From: an uncultured Pirellulaceae bacterium
GTDB taxonomy: Bacteria; Planctomycetota; Planctomycetia; Pirellulales; Pirellulaceae
DNA: 32,073 bases
Assembly: GCA_937944405.1 (NCBI GenBank)
Contig: CALDYR010000086.1
Location: 1 to 32,073, forward strand
Reading direction: 5' to 3'
Position numbers and translations under genes: made by a program. The notes beneath the pieces were generated by a model. It was not told the DNA's origin, searched no databases, and saw only the letters and a list, made by a program, of their open reading frames with translations. The stretch's first letter is position 1, and every line of letters begins with the position of its first letter. Shown piece by piece: positions 1 to 10,615 of the stretch.

Positions 1-694
1 CGGGAAGAAAACGTGGACCTATCCATCAGCAACGCGCGATGGCAATGTGCTGGATGATGGAACGATCATCCTGACGCTCAAGCAGTCCAAGAAAAAATAT
101 CCCGGCGGTGCAGTCGTCAAAGTCGCTCCCGGTGGAAGTGAGACGCTGATCTACAAAGGCACGCAATCCGAAGTCAACAGCGCCCACCCAACGCAGGACG
201 GGACTTACGTAATTACAGAAGCCGGTGACAAACCGAGGCTGTTAGAGGTCGATGAAGAGGGCAAAATCTCGGTCGAATTTCCGTTGATTTGCCAAACAGA
301 GAACCATCACCTTGAAACCCGCATGGCGCGGAAGCTTAGCGATGGCACGTACCTTGCGCCCCACTGGTTGGATTTCGTGGTGGTCCATTATGACAAGGAC
401 GGAACCGTCCTCAAGAAATTTGATACCACCGTCGATGGCGATCCAGACCGCAAAACTCATGCATGGCCATTCACCGGAATTTGAACCGGCAATGGCCACA
501 CGCTGGTGACATGCACCAACGGTTACCGCGTCGTTGAATTTGATACCGATGGCAAGGTTGTGTGGACGCTAACCAATGCGATGGACCTTGGGGACAGACT
601 GGCGCGGGAAAATCGCTGGCTTGAAAACTCCAAACTCATGAATCCGCTATCCCTAGATATGTTTGGTGTGAAGGATCTGCAATCAATCCCATGA
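1..694 (+). pseudogene. Decaying beta-propeller (PQQ/ASST-like repeat) protein, 5' end outside window
   Basis: Reading from base 2 gives an open frame with propeller-blade motifs such as YPGGAVVKV, SEVNSAHP, EAGDKPRLLEVD and HHLETRMARKL, typical of planctomycete secreted beta-propeller proteins. The frame is broken by TGA at 482-484. The same frame then continues with family-like sequence (NGHTLVTCTNGYRVVEFD, then KVVWTLTN) to a stop at 692-694. Relatives I remember have arginine after FTGI, so CGA to TGA is a plausible single change. After about base 575 the similarity fades: NPLSLDMFGVKDLQ only faintly resembles the usual CGVQRLPNGN blade, and the C-terminus is missing. This argues for real decay rather than one base error. 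Selenocysteine is unlikely because no Cys or redox motif lies there. The start is beyond the left edge. Confidence 0.75.
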
Positions 695-755
695 CACTCT
701 GTGGATCCGCTGGTGAGGTGCTGGTGCCTTTGGCATTTTCGGAGGCCGAGGTCTT

Positions 756-1148
756 TTATCGGTCGTTAAGCACTTCAGGCAGGGCATCCCTTTGGGGGAC
801 AAACTGCATCGAAACGGAATTAACACAGTGGCGCGTGTTCTTTACCGTCATGCCTTCGCCCTCAAAGACATGACCGAGATGCCCTTGGCAGTGGTTGCAG
901 ACAATTTCGATCCGACGTCCGTCAGCATCGGGAACGCGTTTGACGGCGTCGCCAATTTGGTCGTCAAAACTGGGCCAGCCACAGCCCGACGAAAATTTGC
1001 TGGACGATTCATACAACGGCGCGTTGCAACGCCGGCATAGATAGGTTCCATCGTCCTTGCAATCATTGAGAGCACCGGTGCCTGGCCGTTCAGTGCCTTT
1101 GTTGACGATGATGTGGGTTTCTTCGGCGTCAAGTTCGTTGTAGGGCAT
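756..1148 (-). CDS. msrB: Peptide-methionine (R)-S-oxide reductase MsrB
   Basis: Reduces methionine-R-sulfoxide in oxidised proteins, with thioredoxin as the usual reductant. It is a 130-residue single-domain SelR/MsrB protein. Zinc is held by C38/C41 and C84/C87. The substrate-site block CGWPSF is at 56-61 and includes the likely resolving Cys56. HCQGHLGHVF follows the second zinc pair, and the catalytic Cys108 sits in TRHCVNS. A clear Shine-Dalgarno AAGGA lies 7 nt before the ATG. It is the last gene of the minus-strand chaperone cluster, 47 bp after the zinc ribbon gene, which fits repair of oxidised proteins alongside refolding. Catalytic Cys is used, not selenocysteine. The family call is firm. 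Confidence 0.95.
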   Translation of the reverse strand: MPYNELDAEETHIIVNKGTERPGTGALNDCKDDGTYLCRRCNAPLYESSSKFSSGCGWPSFDDQIGDAVKRVPDADGRRIEIVCNHCQGHLGHVFEGEGMTVKNTRHCVNSVSMQFVPQRDALPEVLNDR

Positions 1149-1195
1149 CGTTGGTCCTTCGATGAGAGTGCGCGTTTAGGCATCCGATTGAGCTT

Positions 1196-1492
1196 TTAGT
1201 CTTTCGGTTTCTTTGACGCAGGTTTGGGTTCCGATTTCTTTTCCGATTTGCTTCCTGAGTTAGACTGGGATTTTTCCTTGTCGGCCTTGGCGGCTTTTTT
1301 ATAGGAATCGCTGCGATAGTCGGTTTCGTAGAATCCGGACCCTTTGAACATGACCGCGGCGCCTGTTCCAAACAGTCGGCGGGCTTTCTTCTTTTTGCAC
1401 TCGGGGCACTGTTTGATCGCGTCTTCGATCATGCGTTGGAACATTTCCCATTCATGTCCGCAAGCATCGCACTGGTAATCATAATTTGGCAT
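1196..1492 (-). CDS. FmdB-family zinc ribbon protein
   Basis: A 98-residue protein beginning with the FmdB/CxxC_CxxC_SSSS regulatory-type zinc ribbon: MPNYDYQCDACGHEWE, with metal ligands C8/C11 and C28/C31. A low-complexity, lysine/serine-rich basic tail occupies residues 65-98. The family is widespread and its molecular role is not settled; the name comes from a formamidase-regulatory gene. Its Shine-Dalgarno AGGTGA lies next to the grpE stop codon, and only 11 bp separate the genes, so translation is probably coupled to grpE. Whether it acts as a stress-linked regulator or an RNA/protein-binding factor cannot be told from the sequence. Confidence 0.88.
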   Translation of the reverse strand: MPNYDYQCDACGHEWEMFQRMIEDAIKQCPECKKKKARRLFGTGAAVMFKGSGFYETDYRSDSYKKAAKADKEKSQSNSGSKSEKKSEPKPASKKPKD

Positions 1493-1503
1493 ATTTCACC
1501 TGA

Positions 1504-2106
1504 CTAATTCTTTTCACTACCGGTCGAAACGAAGACTTGGCTGGGTCTGAGCACGCGCTGGTGCAATTGGAACCCTGCCCGCAGGTCTTGCATGACGATG
1601 TTGGCTTCGAACTCTTCACTGGGCTGCATCTGCAAGGCCTGGTGGAGATTGGGATCGAAAGATTCGCCCGTGGCGACAATCTTTTTGCATCCGTGTTTCT
1701 CCAGTGTCGCCGTGATTTGCTGAGTCACTAATTTCACGCCGTCAGCCAAACCGGTTCCGTTTTGATCGTTTTCATAAGATTCAATCGCGCGTCCCAGATT
1801 GTCGACCGCTTCGAGAATGTCAGTCATCAGGCCGCTGGATGCGTACTTAATTTTCTCTTGCGATTCACGCAAGTTCCGTCGACGAAAGTTATCCAGTTCC
1901 GCATGCGCCAGAAGCACCTGTTTTTCAGCGTCGGCTAACTTTTGTTTCAGTTCGGTCGTTTCATCAATTTTGTCGACCGCTGGGCCATCATCGACAATCG
2001 CGTCAATTTCGTCAGCGGTGGGGAGTTCTACTGGTGATTCTTGTACGTCGGCGTTTCGTGGTGTGCCGTCGTTTGAGGGTTGGGGATCGTTGGGTTCGTT
2101 TGTCAT
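1504..2106 (-). CDS. grpE: GrpE nucleotide exchange factor for DnaK
   Basis: Releases ADP from DnaK in the Hsp70 cycle. The 200-residue protein has an acidic, disordered N-terminus (about 1-60), a long charged coiled-coil helix (about 60-110, with LAHAELDNFRRRNLRE) and the C-terminal GrpE beta domain containing GESFDPNLHQALQ and VLRPSQVFVS. I place the start at the ATG at 2106 because AGGAAGG lies 7-8 nt upstream. An in-frame ATG five codons earlier would place this Shine-Dalgarno inside the gene. It lies 75 bp after dnaJ and 11 bp before fmdB, inside the chaperone operon. dnaK itself is not in the window. Confidence 0.95.
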   Translation of the reverse strand: MTNEPNDPQPSNDGTPRNADVQESPVELPTADEIDAIVDDGPAVDKIDETTELKQKLADAEKQVLLAHAELDNFRRRNLRESQEKIKYASSGLMTDILEAVDNLGRAIESYENDQNGTGLADGVKLVTQQITATLEKHGCKKIVATGESFDPNLHQALQMQPSEEFEANIVMQDLRAGFQLHQRVLRPSQVFVSTGSEKN

Positions 2107-2181
2107 TTTGCCTTCCTGCATCTAATCAACTTGGGGGGCTTGGTGCGTTCATTAACCATTGAATTCGCAAGTCGATCGGTG

Positions 2182-3306
2182 TTAACTTGCTTCTGTGGCC
2201 GCAAAATAATCGGTTATGCGTTGAAGAAAATTCTTCTGTTCTGGCAACACGTTCGTTTTTTCCAGTTCCGCTAATTTACGCAGTAATTCTTCTTGCTCTT
2301 TGCCCAGTTTTTTGGGTGTTTCGATGTAAGTTTGCACCAACAGATCGCCTTTGCGTCCTCCGCGCGGGTCGGGCATACCGCGTTCCGCGAGTTTCAGCAC
2401 ATCGCCCGATTGGGTGCCGCGGGCGATCTTGATTGTGTCGGGGCCATCGAGTGTGGGGACTTCGATTTGCGCTCCTAGAGCCGCTTGGGTGTAGGAGATG
2501 GGCATTTGCAAAATCAAATCGCGCCCATCACGGTGGAATAACTTATGTTTGCGAACGTTGATGAAACAATAGCAGTCGCCGTTGGGACCGCCACTGCCAC
2601 TGGCTTCACCCTCACCTGAAAGGCGGACTTGCATGCCGTCATCGATGCCGGCGGGGATTTGAACTTCTAATTCGACTTCGCGGTTGACTTGCCCTTGGCC
2701 CCGGCAATCGCCGCAGGGATCGACAATGATTTTGCCGGCACCTCGGCAAATGGGACACGTCGTTTGCACTCGTAGAATTCCCGCCGACTGGAGGACTTGT
2801 CCTCGGCCGCCGCATTGTTGGCAGCCTTGGGGTTTGCTGCCGGGTTTACTGCCGCTGCCGTCGCAGGTGTCGCAGGTGTGGCGTTTTTCGAAGCTGATCG
2901 TTTTTTCTACACCGCGCGATGCCTCTTCCAAGGTCAACGTCATTTGGATCTGGATATCGCTGCCTCGGCGAGTTCGATTTCCTCGTCCGAAGAGATCTCC
3001 AAACCCTCCCCCACCGCCTCCAAACATTTCTCCAAAGGCGGCAAAAATATCTTCGGCAGAACCAAATTGGCTGCTGCCGCCTTCGACGCCTGCGAACCCG
3101 TGGCGGTCGTATCGCGCTCGTTTTTCGCTGTCGCTGAGCACTTCGTAGGCTTCGGCGGCCTGTTTAAAGTTTTTGCTGGCTTCTTCGTCGCCGGGGTTGC
3201 TGTCAGGGTGAAATTTAACTGCCAGTTTACGATAGGCCTTCGCGATGTCGCGTTCGGAGGAATCCCGATTGACTTTGAGGATTTCGTAATAGCAAACTTT
3301 GGCCAT
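2182..3306 (-). CDS. dnaJ: Chaperone protein DnaJ (type I Hsp40)
   Basis: A co-chaperone that delivers clients to DnaK and stimulates its ATPase. The 374 residues show the full type I layout: a J domain (about 4-70) with the HPD tripeptide at 33-35, a Gly/Phe-rich linker (about 76-112), and four CxxCxGxG zinc repeats ([32 protein letters not shown]). The C-terminal substrate domain has [12 protein letters not shown] near its end. The open frame runs upstream to 3420, but the J domain starts directly at the ATG at 3306, so the extra N-terminus is not believed. A 185-bp gap with a hairpin at 3445-3467 separates it from groEL2, so a separate promoter is possible. Confidence 0.95.
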   Translation of the reverse strand: MAKVCYYEILKVNRDSSERDIAKAYRKLAVKFHPDSNPGDEEASKNFKQAAEAYEVLSDSEKRARYDRHGFAGVEGGSSQFGSAEDIFAAFGEMFGGGGGGFGDLFGRGNRTRRGSDIQIQMTLTLEEASRGVEKTISFEKRHTCDTCDGSGSKPGSKPQGCQQCGGRGQVLQSAGILRVQTTCPICRGAGKIIVDPCGDCRGQGQVNREVELEVQIPAGIDDGMQVRLSGEGEASGSGGPNGDCYCFINVRKHKLFHRDGRDLILQMPISYTQAALGAQIEVPTLDGPDTIKIARGTQSGDVLKLAERGMPDPRGGRKGDLLVQTYIETPKKLGKEQEELLRKLAELEKTNVLPEQKNFLQRITDYFAATEAS

Positions 3307-3444
3307 GGTAGGTTCCCGAGAAATCGTTACGTCCGGTCGTCCTGACCGAGCCGGTTTTGAGGGGGATAAGAAATAGGCCACCGGGTCTATGAAGAACGGG
3401 GTGGCCAAATTTCCAATCATTGTTTAATCCCGCAACGCCGCACA

Positions 3445-3467
3445 GCGCTGGCAGTAGTCCGCAGCGC
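3445..3467. repeat. Intergenic stem-loop between groEL2 and dnaJ
   Basis: GCGCTG (3445-3450) pairs with CAGCGC (3462-3467) across an 11-nt loop, inside the 185-bp groEL2-dnaJ gap. There is no U-tract. It could be an mRNA processing or stability element, or chance in GC-rich DNA. Confidence 0.3.
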
Positions 3468-3491
3468 CGTCGTGTTGGCGGTGAAACAGTT

Positions 3492-5111
3492 TTAGTTAAT
3501 CGCACCTTCGACTAAACTTTTCTGTTTATCGTCTTCATCGAAAGTCGACACCATCGCGTCGGTGGTCAATAACAGACCAGCGATGCTACCGGCATTGGCC
3601 AACGCGGTGCGAACAACCTTTACGGGGTCGATGACGCCGGCTTTGTACATGTCGGTATATTGGCCAGTGTAGGCATTAAAACCTTGGTTGGTCGGTTTTT
3701 CAGCCACGGTGTCTGCGACAACCGAACCCGAGATGCCACCGTTGTCGGCGATCTGACGAATTGGAGCATCCAATGCACCGAGCACGATGTCGACGCCGAT
3801 TTTTTCGTCACCTTTGGCGCCTTTGCGGGCTGCTTCGACAGCCTCTTTGCAACGTAACAGCGCCACGCCGCCTCCGGGCAAGATGCCTTCTTCGACTGCC
3901 GCACGGGTTGCGTGCAGGGCGTCTTCGACACGCGCTTTCTTTTGTTTCATGTCAGCTTCAGTTTCTGCACCGACGCTGACCACGGCAACGCCACCAGAAA
4001 GTTTTGCTCGGCGTTCGGACAGTTTCTCTTTGTCGTACTCGCTGTCGGACTGATCGATCTGTTTGCCTAATTGAGCAATACGTGCTTCGATGTCTTTGCG
4101 GGAGCCAGAGCCTTCAACGATCGTCGTCGAACTTTTGTCGACGGTGAGTTTTTTGGCGGTGCCGAGTTGATTGAGTTCGACCTTCTCCAACTGGATGCCA
4201 AGGTCTTCGCTGATCATGGTGCCACCGGTCAGGACGGCAATGTCGCTGAGCATGGCTTTGCGGCGATCGCCGAAGCCGGGGGCTTTGACGGCACAAACGT
4301 TCAGCGTGCCACGCAGTTTATTGACCACCAACAAGGTGAGCGCTTCGGCGTCAACGTCTTCGGCAATGATCAACAAAGGGACCCCTGCTTGACCGACTTT
4401 TTCCAGTACAGGAACCAGAGACGCGATGTTGCTGATTTTCTTTTCGAAGATCAGAACTTTCGCGTTTTCCATCTCGCAAGACATGGAATCAGGGCTGTTG
4501 ATGAAGTAAGGCGAGATATATCCTTTGTCGAACTGCATTCCGTCGACGTACTCGACTGTCGTTTCAGCGGTTTTGCTTTCTTCGACCGTGATGACGCCAT
4601 CTTTTCCGACTTTCTCAAGGGCTTCGGCCAAAAGGCCTCCGATGAAATTGTCGTTATTAGCGCTGATGGCACCGACGTTCGCGATTTCTTCGGTCTTAGA
4701 GACGTTTTTCGACATGCTGTGTAGGTGTTCAACTGCAGCGTTGACGGCGCGGTTAATGCCTCGCCGAACAGCGGTTGGGTTACTACCGGCGACGATATTA
4801 CGAAGACCTTCTTTGAAGATCGCGCGTGCCAACACAGTCGCGGTCGTGGTTCCGTCTCCGGCTAAGTCGGACGTTTTCTGAGCCACTTCAACAACTAGTT
4901 TGGCACCCATGTTTTCGAACCGGTCTTCCAATTCGACTTCTTTGGCGACCGTGACACCGTCTTTGGTGACCGTGGGGCCACCGAAAGATTTGTTTATAAT
5001 GACGTTGCGACCGGTAGGCCCCATGGTGACCGCGACCGCATCGGCAAGTTTATCGATGCCGCGAAGCATCCGCGCCCGGGCATGATCTTCAAAAATTAAT
5101 TGTTTAGCCAC
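3492..5111 (-). CDS. groEL: Chaperonin GroEL, second paralogue (no GGM tail)
   Basis: ATP-driven Hsp60 folding chamber subunit, 539 residues. Nucleotide-site motifs are present: KDGVTVAKE (the Asp52 region), [12 protein letters not shown], and [15 protein letters not shown], which matches the E. coli Asp398 segment exactly. The apical GroES/client face looks standard ([26 protein letters not shown]). The protein ends with an acidic stretch and SLVEGAIN instead of the usual Gly-Gly-Met tail. It starts at GTG, with AAGGAAAG upstream. groES lies 79 bp upstream, so groES-groEL2 looks like a conventional groESL unit, with groEL1 added in front. It is clearly divergent from the other paralogue, so not a recent duplicate. 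Confidence 0.95.
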   Translation of the reverse strand: MAKQLIFEDHARARMLRGIDKLADAVAVTMGPTGRNVIINKSFGGPTVTKDGVTVAKEVELEDRFENMGAKLVVEVAQKTSDLAGDGTTTATVLARAIFKEGLRNIVAGSNPTAVRRGINRAVNAAVEHLHSMSKNVSKTEEIANVGAISANNDNFIGGLLAEALEKVGKDGVITVEESKTAETTVEYVDGMQFDKGYISPYFINSPDSMSCEMENAKVLIFEKKISNIASLVPVLEKVGQAGVPLLIIAEDVDAEALTLLVVNKLRGTLNVCAVKAPGFGDRRKAMLSDIAVLTGGTMISEDLGIQLEKVELNQLGTAKKLTVDKSSTTIVEGSGSRKDIEARIAQLGKQIDQSDSEYDKEKLSERRAKLSGGVAVVSVGAETEADMKQKKARVEDALHATRAAVEEGILPGGGVALLRCKEAVEAARKGAKGDEKIGVDIVLGALDAPIRQIADNGGISGSVVADTVAEKPTNQGFNAYTGQYTDMYKAGVIDPVKVVRTALANAGSIAGLLLTTDAMVSTFDEDDKQKSLVEGAIN

Positions 5112-5190
5112 TATGACTTTCCTTATATATTGTTGAAAACGGAAGCGCAGAATGAACTACCACGGTCCGTCGAACTGTTGGTGAAAGCGA

Positions 5191-5487
5191 TTAGACAACC
5201 TTGGCAAGGATATCCGATTCACGCAGGATTTTGACTTCAGTGCCATCGACCTCGATGTCGCTGCCGCCGTATTTTCCAAAAATAACTTCGTCGCCAACGG
5301 TCAGCGAAAGTTCGCCGCGTTCACCGCTGTCCAACAGACGTCCCGGCCCAACAGCAAGGATCGTACCGCGCTGCGGTTTCTCTTGAGCGGCGCCCGGAAG
5401 CACAATGCCGCCTGCGGTGGTTTCTTCGGCAGCCATAGGTTCAACAACGACACGATCGTCTAGTGGTTTGATTTTGATCTTTGCCAT
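5191..5487 (-). CDS. groES: Co-chaperonin GroES
   Basis: Heptameric lid of the GroEL chamber. It is 98 residues, the normal length. The N-terminus KIKPLDDRVVVEP is typical. The mobile loop at about 19-36 carries the hydrophobic tripeptide IVL (28-30) that docks on the GroEL apical domain. The roof/core segment GDEVIFGKYGG and the C-terminal ESDILA motif are also present. Start ATG has AAGGACC upstream. It is the only groES in the window and lies between two groEL genes, so it probably serves both chambers. Confidence 0.97.
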   Translation of the reverse strand: MAKIKIKPLDDRVVVEPMAAEETTAGGIVLPGAAQEKPQRGTILAVGPGRLLDSGERGELSLTVGDEVIFGKYGGSDIEVDGTEVKILRESDILAKVV

Positions 5488-5537
5488 GATAAAGGTCCTT
5501 TATTCTTCGATGTATTAGTTTGTTTTTATGTTTGGGG

Positions 5538-5579
5538 TTGGCTTGGGAAAGCCAAGGCCGGGCAGGTGCTCCCCTGCCC
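5538..5579. promoter_or_regulatory. Tandem hairpins between groEL1 and groES
   Basis: Two adjacent perfect 7-bp stems. One is TTGGCTT/AAGCCAA with a GGGA tetraloop on the plus strand (5538-5555). The other is GGGCAGG/CCTGCCC with a 6-nt loop (5560-5579). On the minus strand they come after the groEL1 stop and before the groES Shine-Dalgarno. No U-tract follows, so they look more like an mRNA processing or stability barrier or attenuator than a full terminator. Confidence 0.5.
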
Positions 5580-5606
5580 TGTGAAAATCGCAACGATGAA
5601 AGTCGT

Positions 5607-8018
<2,412 letters not shown>

Positions 8019-9344
8019 ATGTCACAAGTTATCGATGTTCAGTTGAAAGATATCCTGCTTTCGAACAGTTCATTTGGCCCCAACGAGATTGAGATCATCG
8101 CCGACCGGATCTGCAATGACTATTCCCAATACCCGCAGTTGCGCGAAATCACCCAAGAGCTAGAAGAGCAAACCGAGCGTACCCCCGCGACTTCGGTTCG
8201 GCTTGGTATCTGTCAGTATTTACTGGGCCGTTATAACGATGCCATCCAAACACTCGGCAGCGCCGATGGTGGGGCATTGGCTTACTTCTACCAAGGGCGG
8301 TCGCATTTCTTTTTGAAGAGCAATGACGAAGCGATCAAGTGCTACGAATCAGCAAAAACTGCCGGGTACAACAACGAACTGTGCATGGTCGCGATAGCCG
8401 AGACAAAACGGCAGGCGCGTGATCTTGATGGAGCGATGTTACTTTTAGACGATCTGTTTGGGCCAATCGAGCAAACGGCGGAGTATTTGTACCAACGTGG
8501 CGCCACGATCGCCGCCCGTTGCGATAACCCCGACGAAGTCTGCAAGCTTTACGAACGCGCAGTGGAACTCAATGACTCTCATGCCGGTGCGTTGTTCGGT
8601 TTGGCGTTGGAAAATGACCGACGCGGTAACGACGACAAGGCGCTAGAGCTTTATCAGCGCGCCGTCGCAGTATTCCCATGCAATGTTGGGGCGTTATTGA
8701 ATCTGGGGCTGCTGTACGAAGATCATGACCAGTACGAGCGCGCCGTTCGTTGTTACGATCGCATTTTAGAAACTCACCCCACACATGAACATGCTCGGCT
8801 GTACCGTGCCGATGCGATGGCATCGATGGACGAACAGTACGATCACGACCGCGAAAAACAGAAACAGCAAATCGCCGGCGTGATGAGCATTCCGATCGCT
8901 CAGTTCGAACTGTCGGTGCGTAGCCGTAATTGCCTGCAGAAGATGGGGATCTTGACACTGGGCGATTTGACGAAAGTTTCCGAATTAGAGCTGCTCAATA
9001 GTAAGAACTTCGGGGAAACTTCGTTGGTCGAGATTCGTGAAGTCATGGCCAACAAGGGGTTGATGGTTGGGCAATTCTCACACGAAAAAGGCGACGCCGA
9101 TGAACCTGTCGATGTCAGCCACCTGTCCGAAGACGAACAAGCATTGCTGGATCGTCCGATGTCAGATCTCAATTTGTCGGTACGTGCCCGCAAGTGCATG
9201 ACGCGACTTGGGTTGACGACCATTGGCGAACTTATCCGTAAATCGGCTGATGATTTGTTGGAGTGTAAAAACTTCGGCGTCACCAGCCTGACTGAAGTCC
9301 GTGAAAAACTGACCCAGCAAAGCCTGAAACTACGTGGCGAATAA
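8019..9344 (+). CDS. TPR protein with two RNA polymerase alpha-CTD-like domains
   Basis: A 441-residue soluble protein with no signal peptide. Residues about 55-275 form TPR-type helical repeats (for example 185-250, with ALFGLALENDRRGNDDKALE and ALLNLGLLYEDHDQYERA). Two copies of the RNA polymerase alpha C-terminal domain follow, at about 292-350 and 380-438. Copy 1 keeps the DNA-contact residues of E. coli alpha (Arg265, Asn268, Cys269 in VRSANCL) as R301, N304, C305 in VRSRNCL. It also keeps the NLGKKSLTE loop as NFGETSLVE, although Lys298 becomes Thr. Copy 2 has VRARKCM (Asn268 to Lys) and NFGVTSLTE. An acidic linker (about 352-378) joins them. It is divergently transcribed from the chaperone operon. 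A role as transcription adaptor or DNA-binding scaffold is inference. Confidence 0.85.
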   Translation: MSQVIDVQLKDILLSNSSFGPNEIEIIADRICNDYSQYPQLREITQELEEQTERTPATSVRLGICQYLLGRYNDAIQTLGSADGGALAYFYQGRSHFFLKSNDEAIKCYESAKTAGYNNELCMVAIAETKRQARDLDGAMLLLDDLFGPIEQTAEYLYQRGATIAARCDNPDEVCKLYERAVELNDSHAGALFGLALENDRRGNDDKALELYQRAVAVFPCNVGALLNLGLLYEDHDQYERAVRCYDRILETHPTHEHARLYRADAMASMDEQYDHDREKQKQQIAGVMSIPIAQFELSVRSRNCLQKMGILTLGDLTKVSELELLNSKNFGETSLVEIREVMANKGLMVGQFSHEKGDADEPVDVSHLSEDEQALLDRPMSDLNLSVRARKCMTRLGLTTIGELIRKSADDLLECKNFGVTSLTEVREKLTQQSLKLRGE

Positions 9345-9376
9345 CCTCCGGTAAGGCCCCGCGTCTGTTGAAAATA

Positions 9377-9401
9377 TGGCTGGCCCTGCTTCGGCCAGCC
9401 A
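9377..9401 (+). terminator. Probable terminator hairpin after the TPR/alpha-CTD gene
   Basis: A perfect 9-bp stem, TGGCTGGCC / GGCCAGCCA, with a 7-nt loop, begins 33 nt after the stop codon. A T-rich run appears only about 18-33 nt later, so termination efficiency is uncertain. Confidence 0.55.
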
Positions 9402-9532
9402 GTAACCGGTTCGATTGAGCTTGGTTGTTTTTCGTTCCGGCGAGTTTGCACCGGAGGGGCACGTCTGGAGCGACGGTTTATCTCCCGAGAACTTCTTTTT
9501 AAACGCGTTCGGCGCAGACTTGCGAGAAATCA

Positions 9533-10378
9533 ATGGCATTGAATTTTACGAAAATGCATGGCGCGGGTAACGACTATGTTTACGTCGACTGTTTCAATAA
9601 TTCGATGCCTGAGAATCCGGCGGCGTTGGCGATTGAAGTTGCGGATCGCAATAAGGGCATCGGTGGCGACGGATTAATTCTGATCTGCCCCTCAGATGTC
9701 GCCGATGCACAAATGCGGATGTTCAATGCCGATGGCAGCGAAGCAGAGATGTGCGGCAATGGCCTGCGATGCGTGGCAAAGTATGTATATGATCATCGAA
9801 TTTCCCAAAAGGAACAACTGGCGTTAGAGACCGGTGCGGGAGTACTACAGGTTGCCCTGACGGTTGTCGATGGAAAGGTTGATTCGGTCAAGGTTGACAT
9901 GGGGGAACCAATTCTCGAACCGGATAAGGTGCCTACGACTTTGGTCGGTGACGGTGCGGTAGTGAATGTTCCGTTGGAAGTTGATGGGCGGACCTTCGAG
10001 GTAACCGTCGTTTCGATGGGAAATCCGCACTGTATTATTTATGTCGACAAAGCGACCGATGATTTAGTTCAACGAGTGGGGCCCATGATCGAAACGGACC
10101 CTCGGTTTCCGGCCAAAACCAATGTCGAGTTCATCGAGGTCGTTTCGCCAACGGAGGTCAAACAGCGGACTTGGGAACGCGGTTCAGGAGAAACCCTGGC
10201 TTGCGGGACCGGAGCCAGCGCCGTTTGCGTGGCGGGAGTGTTGACAGGAAGGACCCAGCGCAAACTAACCAATCATTTGCTCGGCGGCACTCTGGTGCTG
10301 GAATGGGTCGAAGCCACCAATCACGTGTTCATGGACGGTCCGGCGACTGAGGTGTTCTCCGGCGTTTGGCGAGGTTGA
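9533..10378 (+). CDS. dapF: Diaminopimelate epimerase DapF
   Basis: Converts LL- to meso-diaminopimelate for lysine and peptidoglycan synthesis, in the cytoplasm, without a cofactor. The 281-residue length is normal. The two catalytic cysteines are visible: Cys74 in [10 protein letters not shown] and Cys224 in [13 protein letters not shown]. The N-terminal signature [13 protein letters not shown] is canonical, as are GIGGDGL and SMGNPHCI. The ATG at 9533 directly precedes the conserved start; its Shine-Dalgarno is weak (GAGA). It is a stand-alone gene between two structured intergenic regions. Presence of dapF agrees with planctomycetes having DAP-type peptidoglycan. Confidence 0.97.
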   Translation: MALNFTKMHGAGNDYVYVDCFNNSMPENPAALAIEVADRNKGIGGDGLILICPSDVADAQMRMFNADGSEAEMCGNGLRCVAKYVYDHRISQKEQLALETGAGVLQVALTVVDGKVDSVKVDMGEPILEPDKVPTTLVGDGAVVNVPLEVDGRTFEVTVVSMGNPHCIIYVDKATDDLVQRVGPMIETDPRFPAKTNVEFIEVVSPTEVKQRTWERGSGETLACGTGASAVCVAGVLTGRTQRKLTNHLLGGTLVLEWVEATNHVFMDGPATEVFSGVWRG

Positions 10379-10388
10379 GATTCGCGTC

Positions 10389-10492
10389 GACGGCCATTAC
10401 CGCTATAACCTACGCAAACGTTACGCATTTCAGCTGAAGTACCTGCGTGGTTTGAGGCGTGTGTAGGTTCATATTTGGCTCCAATGGCCGTC
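10389..10492. repeat. Nested inverted repeats forming a ~104-nt foldable element
   Basis: Three nested stems in the dapF to acyltransferase gap. The outer stem is GACGGCCATT (10389-10398) with AATGGCCGTC (10483-10492), a perfect 10 bp. The middle stem is AACCTACGCA (10407-10416) with TGTGTAGGTT (10460-10469), 10 bp with one G-U pair. The inner stem is ACGCA (10423-10427) with TGCGT (10444-10448), and its loop holds the palindrome TTCAGCTGAA (10429-10438). It may be a structured RNA leader or a mobile palindromic unit. No known riboswitch is recognised. Confidence 0.55.
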
Positions 10493-10615
10493 CGTTGTTG
10501 TCGGCATTTTCGGGTAAGTTATTGGAGGCGCGCTGCCTCTCATGGGGCTGAAGGACTGTAGAGCGTGCCGTTTGGTGTTAACGAAGATTCGTTGAAAAAA
10601 CTTTAGCAAGGACGC

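Noticed and set aside
482-484. Second selenocysteine codon in the beta-propeller gene
   Set aside because: The expected residue is Arg (CGA to TGA), no Cys or redox motif is near, and the downstream sequence decays.
3307-3420. N-terminal extension of DnaJ to 3420
   Set aside because: The J domain starts at the ATG at 3306; the extra 38 residues are not family-like.
10389-10492. Terminal inverted repeats of an insertion sequence
   Set aside because: Arms are only 85 bp apart, no transposase or target-site duplication; a folded RNA or small palindromic unit is simpler.
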